The notes under the pieces were generated by a model. It saw only the letters and a program-made list of their open reading frames with translations. It ran no database searches and was not told the origin of the DNA. The translations under genes were made by a program, and so were the position numbers. Below are positions 1 to 6,070 of a stretch of DNA of 20,470 nt, in pieces; the first letter of the stretch is position 1, and each line of letters opens with the position of its first letter. The DNA comes from JBOFLG01 sp051657745 (GTDB lineage: Bacteria > Actinomycetota > Actinomycetes > Actinomycetales > Dermatophilaceae): contig JBOFLG010000108.1 in NCBI GenBank assembly GCA_051657745.1, positions 1 to 20,470 on the forward strand, read 5' to 3'.

Positions 1-1
1 C

Positions 2-7
2 TAGAGT
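2..7 (+). promoter_or_regulatory. Candidate -10 element of the acyl-CoA-binding protein gene
   Basis: The hexamer TAGAGT fits the actinobacterial -10 pattern TANNNT and ends 6 nt before the ATG at 14. This spacing would place the transcription start at or next to the start codon, giving a leaderless mRNA. The window begins at base 1, so no -35 region can be examined. Confidence 0.35.
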
Positions 8-13
8 GGCGGG

Positions 14-265
14 ATGGCTGACGAGACGCAGTTTCAGGCGGCGGCTGCGGCGGTGCACGCGCTGTCCACTGACCCCGGTACTGATACCAAGTTGCGGCTG
101 TATGCGCTGTACAAGCAGGCCACCCTGGGTGACGCTCAGGGCGGACGCCCCGGCTTCACCAACCCAGTCGGGCGAGCCAAGTACGACGCCTGGGCCGGGG
201 CTGCAGGGATGGATGCCGCAGCAGCACGAGCCGCCTACGTGGACCTCGCCGGCAGCCTGACGTGA
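14..265 (+). CDS. Acyl-CoA-binding protein (ACBP family)
   Basis: This 83-residue protein matches the whole ACBP fold in length (family usually about 85-90). Its diagnostic central segment is LRLYALYKQATLGDA (residues 28-42), followed by RPGF, GRAKYDAWAGAAGM and a C-terminal AYVDLAGSL helix. The Tyr, Lys and Trp of this region are those that bind the acyl-CoA headgroup in characterised ACBPs. ACBPs are soluble cytosolic proteins that bind medium- and long-chain acyl-CoA esters and buffer or deliver them to lipid metabolism. An in-frame TAG at 2-4 limits the start to the ATG at 14, so the gene is complete. The GNAT gene converges on it from the right. There is no linked fatty-acid gene here, so the physiological partner cannot be inferred. 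ACBPs are typically eukaryotic but are found in a number of actinobacteria. Confidence 0.9.
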   Translation: MADETQFQAAAAAVHALSTDPGTDTKLRLYALYKQATLGDAQGGRPGFTNPVGRAKYDAWAGAAGMDAAAARAAYVDLAGSLT

Positions 266-311
266 CCGGCTGACTGGCTGGCTGGCGGACTGGCTGACCG
301 ACTGGACAGGT
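266..311 (+). repeat. Short imperfect repeat of GACTGGCTG-like units
   Basis: Directly after the ACBP stop codon the sequence repeats variants of GACTGGCTG and GACCGACTGG several times. It lies in the 100-bp convergent gap before the GNAT stop codon. A weak inverted pair, GCGGG at 339-343 and CCCGC at 351-355, follows and might help terminate transcription. Neither has a clear function. Confidence 0.4.
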
Positions 312-365
312 GGCTCGTGTCGCTCGCGGTGTTTCAGTGCGGGTACGTCGCCCGCGGCATCCCGG

Positions 366-1304
366 TCATCGGTCACCGGCCGATCGCGGCACGTCGGTGA
401 CGAGCCGCACCCACGTCTGAGTTACCTCCATGCCGACCTTGAGGTATAGGTCGAGCGCTCCGGTGCGAGTGTCGGTGTCGAGCTCGCTGCGGGTTGCCCC
501 GTGGTCGCGAGCGCGTGCGAAGGCGTCGGCAAGCAGCGCCTGGGCCACGCCCCGGCCTCGATGCGCGCGGTCGACGGCGAGGTACTGCACGTAGCCGGCG
601 CCGCGCGAGTCGAGCGTGACGAACGCCGCACCGACCGCGGTGCCCTCGGTCTCGACCAGCCGCAGCTGCCACGGCTGCGACCCGGGGCGCCGCACCGTGG
701 TGGCGGCCCAGTCGTCGAACGTGTCGACTCCGCGGTCGCTCCACTCGCGGAAGGCGGTGTCGACCACCCGGTGCGCGGCCCGCTCGAGTGCGGGGGTGTC
801 GCCGGTGACGTACCGGTATCCGTCGGGAAGCGGGCGAGTCGGTACCTCTACCCCCTCGGGGAGCGCGAGAACCCAGGACGTCCAACCGTGGCGGTATCCC
901 CGGGCTCGGAGGAGTCGTTCGGCCACGGACCCGTCAGGCGCGGACTGCCCGACCCTCGCGGCACCGACCTCGGCCGCGCGCGCCTCGCACCACGCGAGGA
1001 GCCAGCTGCCGATGCCGCGCCCGCGGCTGGCGGGGTCCACGGCGCCCTGCGCGTAGGTACCTCCCGGGCTCACCTCGGCCGCGCCGACGAGTCGCTCCCT
1101 GGCGAACACGCCGACCGAGTCGGCGGCCAGGTCGAAACTCGGCCGGGCCCAGTCGCCAGCGACATCCTCGGCGGCCGCCGTAACCGCGCCGGCATCGGCG
1201 AGCTCGTCGGCGGCATACACGGCCACGGTTGCGGCGAGATCCTCGGGCGTCAACGCTCGGGCGGTGGTGCCAGGCGGCGGTGGCGGATGGTGGGTCGGCG
1301 TCAT
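366..1304 (-). CDS. Tandem-domain GNAT family N-acetyltransferase
   Basis: This 312-residue protein contains two GNAT folds. The first acetyl-CoA-binding motif A is RGRGIGSWLL (residues 94-103). The second is HRGRGVAQALL (residues 248-258), preceded by the beta strand YVQYLAVD. Both carry the R/Q-x-x-G-x-G/A pyrophosphate loop, so both halves might bind acetyl-CoA. Tandem GNAT proteins are known in actinobacteria; mycothiol synthase MshD is the best known. This protein is not clearly MshD, and the acceptor substrate cannot be read from sequence. The proline-rich N-terminus (residues 3-12) is likely disordered. The ATG at 1304 faces the leuA leader promoter across 147 bp. The start is not backed by a strong ribosome binding site, so a few residues of uncertainty remain. 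Confidence 0.85.
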   Translation of the reverse strand: MTPTHHPPPPPGTTARALTPEDLAATVAVYAADELADAGAVTAAAEDVAGDWARPSFDLAADSVGVFARERLVGAAEVSPGGTYAQGAVDPASRGRGIGSWLLAWCEARAAEVGAARVGQSAPDGSVAERLLRARGYRHGWTSWVLALPEGVEVPTRPLPDGYRYVTGDTPALERAAHRVVDTAFREWSDRGVDTFDDWAATTVRRPGSQPWQLRLVETEGTAVGAAFVTLDSRGAGYVQYLAVDRAHRGRGVAQALLADAFARARDHGATRSELDTDTRTGALDLYLKVGMEVTQTWVRLVTDVPRSAGDR

Positions 1305-1407
1305 TCACGTAGCCTGCCCGGCGGGATGCCCTGGCCGCACATCGTTTCTCCGTGGGTGGCGCGCCGGGGCCGAACGCCGCCGCCACGCCGTCGGGTCGAT
1401 CCTGCTC

Positions 1408-1447
1408 CCCGGATGGCGCGGCCTGGTGTTCCCGGATGGCGCGGCCT
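1408..1447 (+). repeat. Two perfect 17-bp direct repeats, 23-bp period, in the leuA promoter region
   Basis: The 17-mer CCCGGATGGCGCGGCCT occurs at 1408-1424 and again at 1431-1447. The second copy ends 4 bp before the candidate -10 hexamer CATACT (1452-1457), so it occupies the -35 region. A 23-bp period places the copies about two helical turns apart, which would suit a dimeric or cooperative regulator. It may equally be a neutral duplication in the divergent gap between the GNAT gene and leuA. Confidence 0.8.
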
Positions 1448-1451
1448 CGGG

Positions 1452-1457
1452 CATACT
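1452..1457 (+). promoter_or_regulatory. Candidate -10 element of the leuA leader transcript
   Basis: CATACT has the conserved A at position 2 and T at position 6 of actinobacterial -10 boxes. It ends 7 nt before the GTG of the leucine-rich leader peptide at 1465. Transcription would therefore start at the leader GTG itself, making the leader peptide leaderless. No convincing -35 hexamer is visible; the region is occupied by the second copy of the 17-bp direct repeat. Confidence 0.45.
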
Positions 1458-1464
1458 CAATGCC

Positions 1465-1509
1465 GTGCTTCTCTCGCGCCTCCTCCTTCGCTGCCGCGGC
1501 GGGGCCTGA
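1465..1509 (+). CDS. Leucine-rich leader peptide upstream of leuA
   Basis: Starting from GTG, the 14-codon reading frame reads MLLSRLLLRCRGGA and stops at TGA 1507-1509. Five of the 14 codons are leucine (CTT, CTC, CTC, CTC, CTT at 1468, 1471, 1480, 1483 and 1486), three of them consecutive. Leader peptides rich in the end-product amino acid are the hallmark of ribosome-mediated attenuation, and leucine leaders before leuA have been described for actinobacteria. The frame ends 79 nt before the leuA start. It is best read as a sensor whose translation rate reports charged leucyl-tRNA, and not as a functional protein. The alternative ATG at 1460 is in another frame that has no leucine run. Confidence 0.75.
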   Translation: MLLSRLLLRCRGGA

Positions 1510-1578
1510 CATCGGCCGCCCCTCGCCGCGGAGTGAGTGCTGCATCGGCTGATGCCTCCCGACGAGTAGCGCGAAGGA
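1484..1578 (+). promoter_or_regulatory. Predicted translational attenuator of leuA (Leu codons pair with the leuA Shine-Dalgarno)
   Basis: TCCTTCGC at 1484-1491, which lies across the last leucine codons of the leader peptide, is the exact reverse complement of GCGAAGGA at 1571-1578, which contains the leuA ribosome binding site. Between them lie a GC-rich stem, CCGCGGCG 1494-1501 with CGCCGCGG 1524-1531 (extendable by GGG/CCC around a bulge), and a small hairpin, GCATC 1542-1546 with GATGC 1551-1555. The three helices are nested and mutually compatible. A ribosome stalled on the leucine codons would block the first helix and free the leuA site. Without stalling the site would be sequestered. 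There is no U-run, so control of translation is more likely than transcription termination. Confidence 0.65.
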
Positions 1579-1588
1579 ACCCGACACC

Positions 1589-3343
1589 GTGATGCACCCG
1601 CAACGTCCCTCCGGCTTGCCGACCCAGAAGTACCTGCCTTTCCAGCGGCAGATCACCGTGGACCTGCCCGACCGCACCTGGCCCGACCGGGTGATGACCC
1701 AGGCACCGCGCTGGTGCGCGGTCGACCTGCGTGACGGCAACCAAGCGCTCATCGACCCGATGGACTCCGAGCGCAAGATGCGCATGTTCACCCTTCTCGT
1801 GCGCATGGGCTACAAGGAGATCGAGGTCGGCTTCCCGAGTGCCAGCCAGACCGACTTCGACTTCTGCCGCGAACTTATCGAGGGCGGGCACATCCCCGAC
1901 GACGTCACCATCCAGGTGCTCACCCAGTGCCGCGACCACCTGATCGAGCGCACCTTTGACGCCATCCGCGGGGCGAAGCAGGCCATCGTGCACTTCTACA
2001 ACTCGACCTCGGTGCTGCAGCGTCGGGTGGTCTTCGGCCTCGACCAGGACGGCATCGTCGACATCGCGGTGCAGGGCGCGCGGCTGTGTCGGAAGCTCGA
2101 GGAGACGGTGCCCGAGACAGACGTCTACTACGAGTACTCCCCGGAGTCGTACACCGGCACCGAACTCGAGTTCGCGGTGCGCATCTGCAACGAGGTCATC
2201 GACGTCATCGACCCGACGCCGGACCACAAGATGATCATCAACCTCCCCGCGACTGTCGAAATGGCCACCCCCAATGTGTACGCCGACTCGATCGAGTGGA
2301 TGACGCGCCACCTCTCCCGCCGCGAGTCGGTCGTCGTCTCGCTGCATCCGCACAACGACCGCGGCGAGGGCGTGGCTGCGGCCGAGCTCGGATACCTGGC
2401 CGGTGCCGACCGCATCGAGGGCTGCCTGTTCGGCAATGGCGAACGCACCGGCAACGTCTGTCTGGTCACTCTCGGGATGAACCTGTTCAGCCAGGGCATC
2501 GACCCGCAGATCGACTTCAGTGACATGGCGGAGATCCGCCGCACCGTGGAGTACTGCACCCAGCTGCCGGTCCACGAGCGGCACCCGTGGGGCGGTGACC
2601 TCGTCTATACCGCCTTCTCCGGCTCCCACCAGGACGCCATCAAGAAGGGCCTGGAGGACATGGACCGGCGGGCGGCGGCATCCGGGACGGGCATCGACGA
2701 CCTGGACTGGGGCGTGCCGTATCTGCCGATCGACCCGCACGACATTGGGCGCTCGTATGAGGCGGTGGTCCGGGTCAACAGCCAGAGCGGCAAGGGTGGG
2801 GTGTCCTACCTGTTGAAGTCCGAGCACGGTCTCGACCTGCCGCGGCGGTTGCAGGTGGAGTTCAGCCATGTGGTGCAGGCCCGCACCGATGCCGAGGGTG
2901 GCGAACTGTCGGCGGAGCAAATCTGGCAGATGTTCGCTGACGAGTACCTGCACGCCGACGACCCGCTGCAGCACTGGGGCCGCTTCGCGCCGGTGCGGTC
3001 GAGTCTCGTCGGCTCGGATGACGGACTCGACCGGATCGAGGCCGTGGTCGCCGACGCGGGGCGCGAGGTCGAGGTGGTTGGCACCGGCACGGGGCCGATC
3101 GCGGCGTTCATCACCGCGTTGCGGCCGCTGGGCGTGGACATGCGGGTGCTCGACTACGCCGAACATGCCCTCTCGGCAGGCGGCGATGCCCGGGCCGCTG
3201 CCTACGTCGAGTGCACCATCGGTGACCGGGTGCTCTGGGGCGTCGGGCTCCACGAGTCGATCGTCAAGGCGTCGTTGCGCGCGATCCTCTCGGCGGTCAA
3301 CCGCGCCGATCGCGCGGACCGCGGCACTGGGTCGACCGAATGA
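1589..3343 (+). CDS. leuA: 2-isopropylmalate synthase
   Basis: The 584-residue enzyme catalyses the first committed step of leucine biosynthesis, condensing acetyl-CoA with 2-oxoisovalerate. The catalytic TIM-barrel motif DLRDGNQALIDPM (residues 46-58) supplies Arg48 and metal ligand Asp49. SLHPHNDRG (251-259) supplies metal ligands His253 and His255. FGNGERTGN (281-289) is the second HMGL/LeuA signature. A C-terminal leucine-sensing domain lies at about 470-575 with the glycine-rich VVGTGTGPIAAF. The length and the early QKYLPFQRQITVDLPDRTWP segment fit the actinobacterial long-type LeuA. The start is GTG 1589, immediately followed by ATG 1592; either may be used, with GAAGGA at 1573-1578 as ribosome binding site. 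The gene stands alone, with attenuator control proposed upstream, and converges with alkB. Confidence 0.97.
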   Translation: MMHPQRPSGLPTQKYLPFQRQITVDLPDRTWPDRVMTQAPRWCAVDLRDGNQALIDPMDSERKMRMFTLLVRMGYKEIEVGFPSASQTDFDFCRELIEGGHIPDDVTIQVLTQCRDHLIERTFDAIRGAKQAIVHFYNSTSVLQRRVVFGLDQDGIVDIAVQGARLCRKLEETVPETDVYYEYSPESYTGTELEFAVRICNEVIDVIDPTPDHKMIINLPATVEMATPNVYADSIEWMTRHLSRRESVVVSLHPHNDRGEGVAAAELGYLAGADRIEGCLFGNGERTGNVCLVTLGMNLFSQGIDPQIDFSDMAEIRRTVEYCTQLPVHERHPWGGDLVYTAFSGSHQDAIKKGLEDMDRRAAASGTGIDDLDWGVPYLPIDPHDIGRSYEAVVRVNSQSGKGGVSYLLKSEHGLDLPRRLQVEFSHVVQARTDAEGGELSAEQIWQMFADEYLHADDPLQHWGRFAPVRSSLVGSDDGLDRIEAVVADAGREVEVVGTGTGPIAAFITALRPLGVDMRVLDYAEHALSAGGDARAAAYVECTIGDRVLWGVGLHESIVKASLRAILSAVNRADRADRGTGSTE

Positions 3344-3376
3344 CGGCGTCGACCGAACGGCTGGGATGGCGGCAGG

Positions 3377-3410
3377 GGGCCTGAGCGGGTGGCGGGCCTG
3401 AGCGGGTGGC
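3377..3410 (+). repeat. Tandem duplication of a 17-bp unit between leuA and alkB
   Basis: GGGCCTGAGCGGGTGGC occurs twice head to tail at 3377-3393 and 3394-3410 with no mismatch. It sits in the 79-bp convergent gap between the stop codons of leuA and alkB. It contains no obvious hairpin with a T-tract. It could be a recent slippage duplication, useful as a variable-number tandem repeat, or part of a bidirectional termination region. Confidence 0.85.
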
Positions 3411-3422
3411 GAACTCGTGCTC

Positions 3423-4049
3423 TCACCGGACCCCGCTGACTCGGAACTGGACGCTGATCCGCGGGCCAACGGCACGGGCGGTCTTGGGGATGCAGTGGTC
3501 CCAGGTGCGTTGGCATGACCCACCCATCACGAGCAGGTCGCCGTGGCCGGACGGCACTCGGATCGAGGTGCCACCGGCCCGGGGCCGGAGTGCGAGGTCG
3601 CGTGGCGCGCCGACCGAGAGGATCGCGACCATGGTGTCCTCGTCGCGCGAGCGTCCGATGCGGTCGCCGTGCCACGCGACCGAGTCTCGGCCGTCGCGGT
3701 AGTAGCAGAGGCCGGCGGTGGTGAACGGCTCACCAAGCGCGTCGGCGTAGTGCGCGGAGAGCGTGGTGCGGCACTCCTCGAGGGCCGGATGGGGGAGCGG
3801 GCTGCGCTCGTCGTAGAACCGGGTCAGGCGTGGCACGTCGACCACTGCGTCGTACATCTGCCGTCGTTCCGCCTGCCACGGCACGTCACGGCGCAGCGAC
3901 TCGAAGAGGAAGTCGGCGCCGTGGACCCAGGCCGGTCGTCGATCAACCCAGGCGCCGAGGGTCAAAAAGGTGCGCTGCACGGCGTCGCCGAGCGTCCGGA
4001 CGACGACGTCATCAGCCAGGTCAAGGAGCGAACCCTGCAGCGCAGTCAC
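3423..4049 (-). CDS. alkB: AlkB-like Fe(II)/2-oxoglutarate-dependent dioxygenase
   Basis: This is a nucleic-acid demethylase of the AlkB family, which oxidatively removes methyl groups such as 1-methyladenine and 3-methylcytosine from DNA or RNA. From the GTG at 4049 it has 208 residues. The iron triad is visible: His127 and Asp129 in SVAWHGDRIG, and His185 in WDHCIPK. Arg197 and Arg203 in RISVQFR bind 2-oxoglutarate. YYRDGRDS before the HxD motif is also typical. I chose GTG 4049 because actinobacterial homologues usually begin with an LQG-type sequence (here MTALQGSLLDL) and because a TACGCT hexamer ends 6 nt upstream. ATG 4079 would add ten residues (MRSIQFYAGP), and a still longer frame opens at 4259. 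It converges with leuA and diverges from the SDR gene. Confidence 0.88.
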   Translation of the reverse strand: MTALQGSLLDLADDVVVRTLGDAVQRTFLTLGAWVDRRPAWVHGADFLFESLRRDVPWQAERRQMYDAVVDVPRLTRFYDERSPLPHPALEECRTTLSAHYADALGEPFTTAGLCYYRDGRDSVAWHGDRIGRSRDEDTMVAILSVGAPRDLALRPRAGGTSIRVPSGHGDLLVMGGSCQRTWDHCIPKTARAVGPRISVQFRVSGVR

Positions 4050-4055
4050 CGGGCC

Positions 4056-4089
4056 AGCGTAGAACTGAATCGAACGCATATCCAGTTCT
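4056..4089 (-). promoter_or_regulatory. Candidate alkB promoter with a 7-bp inverted repeat at -35
   Basis: On the minus strand, TACGCT (4061-4056) fits TANNNT and ends 6 nt before GTG 4049. Immediately upstream lies a perfect inverted repeat, AGAACTG 4061-4067 and CAGTTCT 4083-4089 on the plus strand, with a 15-nt spacer. It covers the position of a -35 box and includes the alternative ATG at 4079. It may be an operator. It does not match the mycobacterial LexA box, which requires GAAC-N4-GTTC. Confidence 0.4.
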
Positions 4090-4249
4090 GATGACGGCGT
4101 CCAGCCTGCCGAGGTGCTCGGAGCATTCAGGCCGCCCGCCCCCTGCCGGTCAGGCGCGACGCGACCGTATCGGCTCCGAGTCCGACCGTTGGTGTCGAAC
4201 CTCGGCCCGTGGGCGGCATCCGGCAACCCGTCCGGGGGAGGATGTCTCC

Positions 4250-4951
4250 ATGGCCACACACCCTCTTCACGACGCGGTCGTTGCCATCGTCGGGGCCTCG
4301 GGCGCGCTGGGCGGCCGCATCGCGCGCGGTGCCACCGACCGCGGAGCTCGGGTGGTGCTGGTCGGGCGTGACCAGGCCCGGTTGGCCACCGCGGACGTGC
4401 CAGACGATGCGCCGCGGGTCGTTGGCGACCTCTCCGACGCAGGTCTGGGCGAGCGCGTCGTCGCCGCCGCGCGCGACGGGTACGGTCGTCTGGACGGCCT
4501 CGTCAACGCTGCCGGGGCCGTCGCCTTCGGAAGCCTGGTCGACACCGAGGACGCCGTGCTGGAGGAGCTCTTCCTCGCCAATGTCATCGGCCCGCTGTTC
4601 CTGGCCCGGCGCGTGGCGCCTGCGCTCGCCGAGTCGCGAGGCTTCCTGGCCCACATCTCGGCAGTGGTCGCCGAGCAGCCGATGGCGGGAATGGTCGCCT
4701 ACTCCGCGAGCAAGGCGGCGGTGACCGCAGCGAATGCCGCACTCGCCAAGGAACTCCGCCGTAGCGGCGTCGATGTGCTCGATATTCGCCCGCCACACAC
4801 CGAGACCGGCCTGGTCGATCGCGCGCTCGCGGGCCGGCCGCCACGGCTGCCGCAGGGCCTCGACCCGCAGCGGGTCGCCGACACGGTGCTGGACGCCATC
4901 GAGACCGGTCGCACCGGCCTGGCCAGCACCGACTTCGGTACCGGCTCCTGA
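4250..4951 (+). CDS. SDR family NAD(P)-dependent oxidoreductase
   Basis: The 233-residue protein is a short-chain dehydrogenase/reductase. The Rossmann nucleotide loop is GASGALG (residues 15-21), a GxxGxxG form rather than the usual GxxxGxG. NAAG stands at 86-89, Asn111 in the helix alpha4 region, Ser137 in HISA, and the catalytic YSASK at 151-155. The catalytic Asn-Ser-Tyr-Lys set is therefore complete. Arg40 after the second strand (VLVGRD) suggests NADP preference by analogy. The ATG at 4250 has a strong ribosome binding site, GGGGGAGGA, about 7 nt upstream. The substrate is unknown. The gene lies between divergent alkB and the co-directional alkA-type gene 85 bp downstream, so it may be transcribed with the latter. 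Confidence 0.9.
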   Translation: MATHPLHDAVVAIVGASGALGGRIARGATDRGARVVLVGRDQARLATADVPDDAPRVVGDLSDAGLGERVVAAARDGYGRLDGLVNAAGAVAFGSLVDTEDAVLEELFLANVIGPLFLARRVAPALAESRGFLAHISAVVAEQPMAGMVAYSASKAAVTAANAALAKELRRSGVDVLDIRPPHTETGLVDRALAGRPPRLPQGLDPQRVADTVLDAIETGRTGLASTDFGTGS

Positions 4952-4984
4952 CCCGCAGACCACCGCAGCGGTCAGCCTGCGGCA

Positions 4985-5010
4985 GCACCCGTACCCAGCC
5001 GCACCCGTAC
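4985..5010 (+). repeat. Ten-bp direct repeat upstream of the alkA-type gene
   Basis: GCACCCGTAC occurs at 4985-4994 and 5001-5010, a 16-bp period, in the 85-bp gap between the SDR gene and the glycosylase start. It could be a regulator site or chance in GC-rich DNA. Confidence 0.5.
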
Positions 5011-5036
5011 ACAGTGGTGGCTGGTTCGATGGTCTG

Positions 5037-5921
5037 ATGCGCTGGGCTGACGTCGACCTGCCAGTTGACGTGCCGGGCATCCGCGCCTGGCTGCTGGCCC
5101 ACCTCATCCCCGGGGTCGACACCGTGAACCACCACATCGACGGCCGCATCGACCTCATCCGGCTGGTTCCGACGACCGCAGCGTGGGCCGAGATGGTGGT
5201 TCGCCTGCCGGTGCCGGGTTCGGGTGCGCCGATCCGGGTCGGTGCCGACGGAGCCTCGGCGCACCAGGCGATCACCGCCGGACGCGGCTGGCTCGGGCTC
5301 GATTGCGACCCGGCGCCGGCGGTCGCCGCACTTGCCGCCGACCCGGTGCTCGGTCCGCTCGTCACGGCCCGACCGCACCTCCGCGTCCCCGGCAGTACCG
5401 ACCCGTTCGAGACTGCGGTGTTCGTCGTGCTCGGGCAACAGGTCTCGATGGCCGCCGCACGTCGCTTCGCCGGACGCCTCGTCGACACCTACGGGGAGTG
5501 GCACGGTGCTCGCCGGGCCTTCCCCACTGCCACCACCCTCGCGAGTGCGGATGACGCCGCACTACGCGCCGCGGTCGGCCTCACCGGGGCCCGGGCACGC
5601 ACTGTCGTCGGGCTCGCCCGGGCCGTCGCCGCCGGTCTCGACCTCACCGATCGGGCCGCCCGGGCCAGCCTGCTGACCCTGCCCGGGGTCGGCCCGTGGA
5701 CCGCTGACCTCGTCGCGATGCGGTGCGCACGGCATCCCGACGTGTTCCTCGCCGGCGATCTCGTGGTCCGCCGCGCCCTCGGGGCCACTGCTGCGGAGGC
5801 CGACCGGCTTGCTGCGGTGTGGCGACCGCACCGCTCGATGGCCGTCATCCAGCTGTGGACCCACCACGTGCTCGACCCGCCCGGGCCGTCCCCAACGGTG
5901 GGTGGGCGACCGTCGCCGTGA
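5037..5921 (+). CDS. alkA: DNA-3-methyladenine glycosylase II (AlkA-type)
   Basis: The 294-residue protein aligns over its whole length with E. coli AlkA, a base-excision glycosylase that removes alkylated purines. After an N-terminal TBP-like domain (MRWADVDLP onward, about 1-110), the glycosylase core contains FVVLGQQVS (129-137). The helix-hairpin-helix is LPGVGPWTA (215-223). The catalytic aspartate is Asp241 in DVFLAGD, matching E. coli Asp238. WRPHRSMAVIQLW (262-274) is the expected C-terminal helix. There are no iron-sulfur cysteines and no fused Ada domain, unlike the AdaA-AlkA fusions seen in some actinobacteria. The ATG at 5037 was chosen because MRW aligns with the AlkA N-terminus. 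Upstream in-frame sequence lacks a plausible start. With alkB close by, it indicates an alkylation-repair locus. Confidence 0.9.
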   Translation: MRWADVDLPVDVPGIRAWLLAHLIPGVDTVNHHIDGRIDLIRLVPTTAAWAEMVVRLPVPGSGAPIRVGADGASAHQAITAGRGWLGLDCDPAPAVAALAADPVLGPLVTARPHLRVPGSTDPFETAVFVVLGQQVSMAAARRFAGRLVDTYGEWHGARRAFPTATTLASADDAALRAAVGLTGARARTVVGLARAVAAGLDLTDRAARASLLTLPGVGPWTADLVAMRCARHPDVFLAGDLVVRRALGATAAEADRLAAVWRPHRSMAVIQLWTHHVLDPPGPSPTVGGRPSP

Positions 5922-6070
5922 CGGCAGTGGTCACCCAGGTTCGCCCAGGCTGCGCCGACCCGACCGGACCGAGGAGCGCGAACCGACCCGAGTGGCAGGC
6001 CCGCTGCGTTCGGCGGAGCGCACGTCGTGGGGGTGCGGTCGTTGGGGGTGCGGCGGGGAAGAATGGCACG

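Noticed and set aside
1457..3523. A 688-codon open frame on the minus strand opposite leuA
   Set aside because: It lies wholly antisense to a well-supported leuA and its product is a low-complexity Arg/Val/His/Asp mix with no family motif. This is the usual antisense frame of GC-rich coding DNA.
4061..4089. SOS (LexA) box at alkB
   Set aside because: TCGAAC is present at 4070-4075 but the partner GTTC is not at the required 4-nt spacing. Only the longer AGAACTG/CAGTTCT repeat is real.
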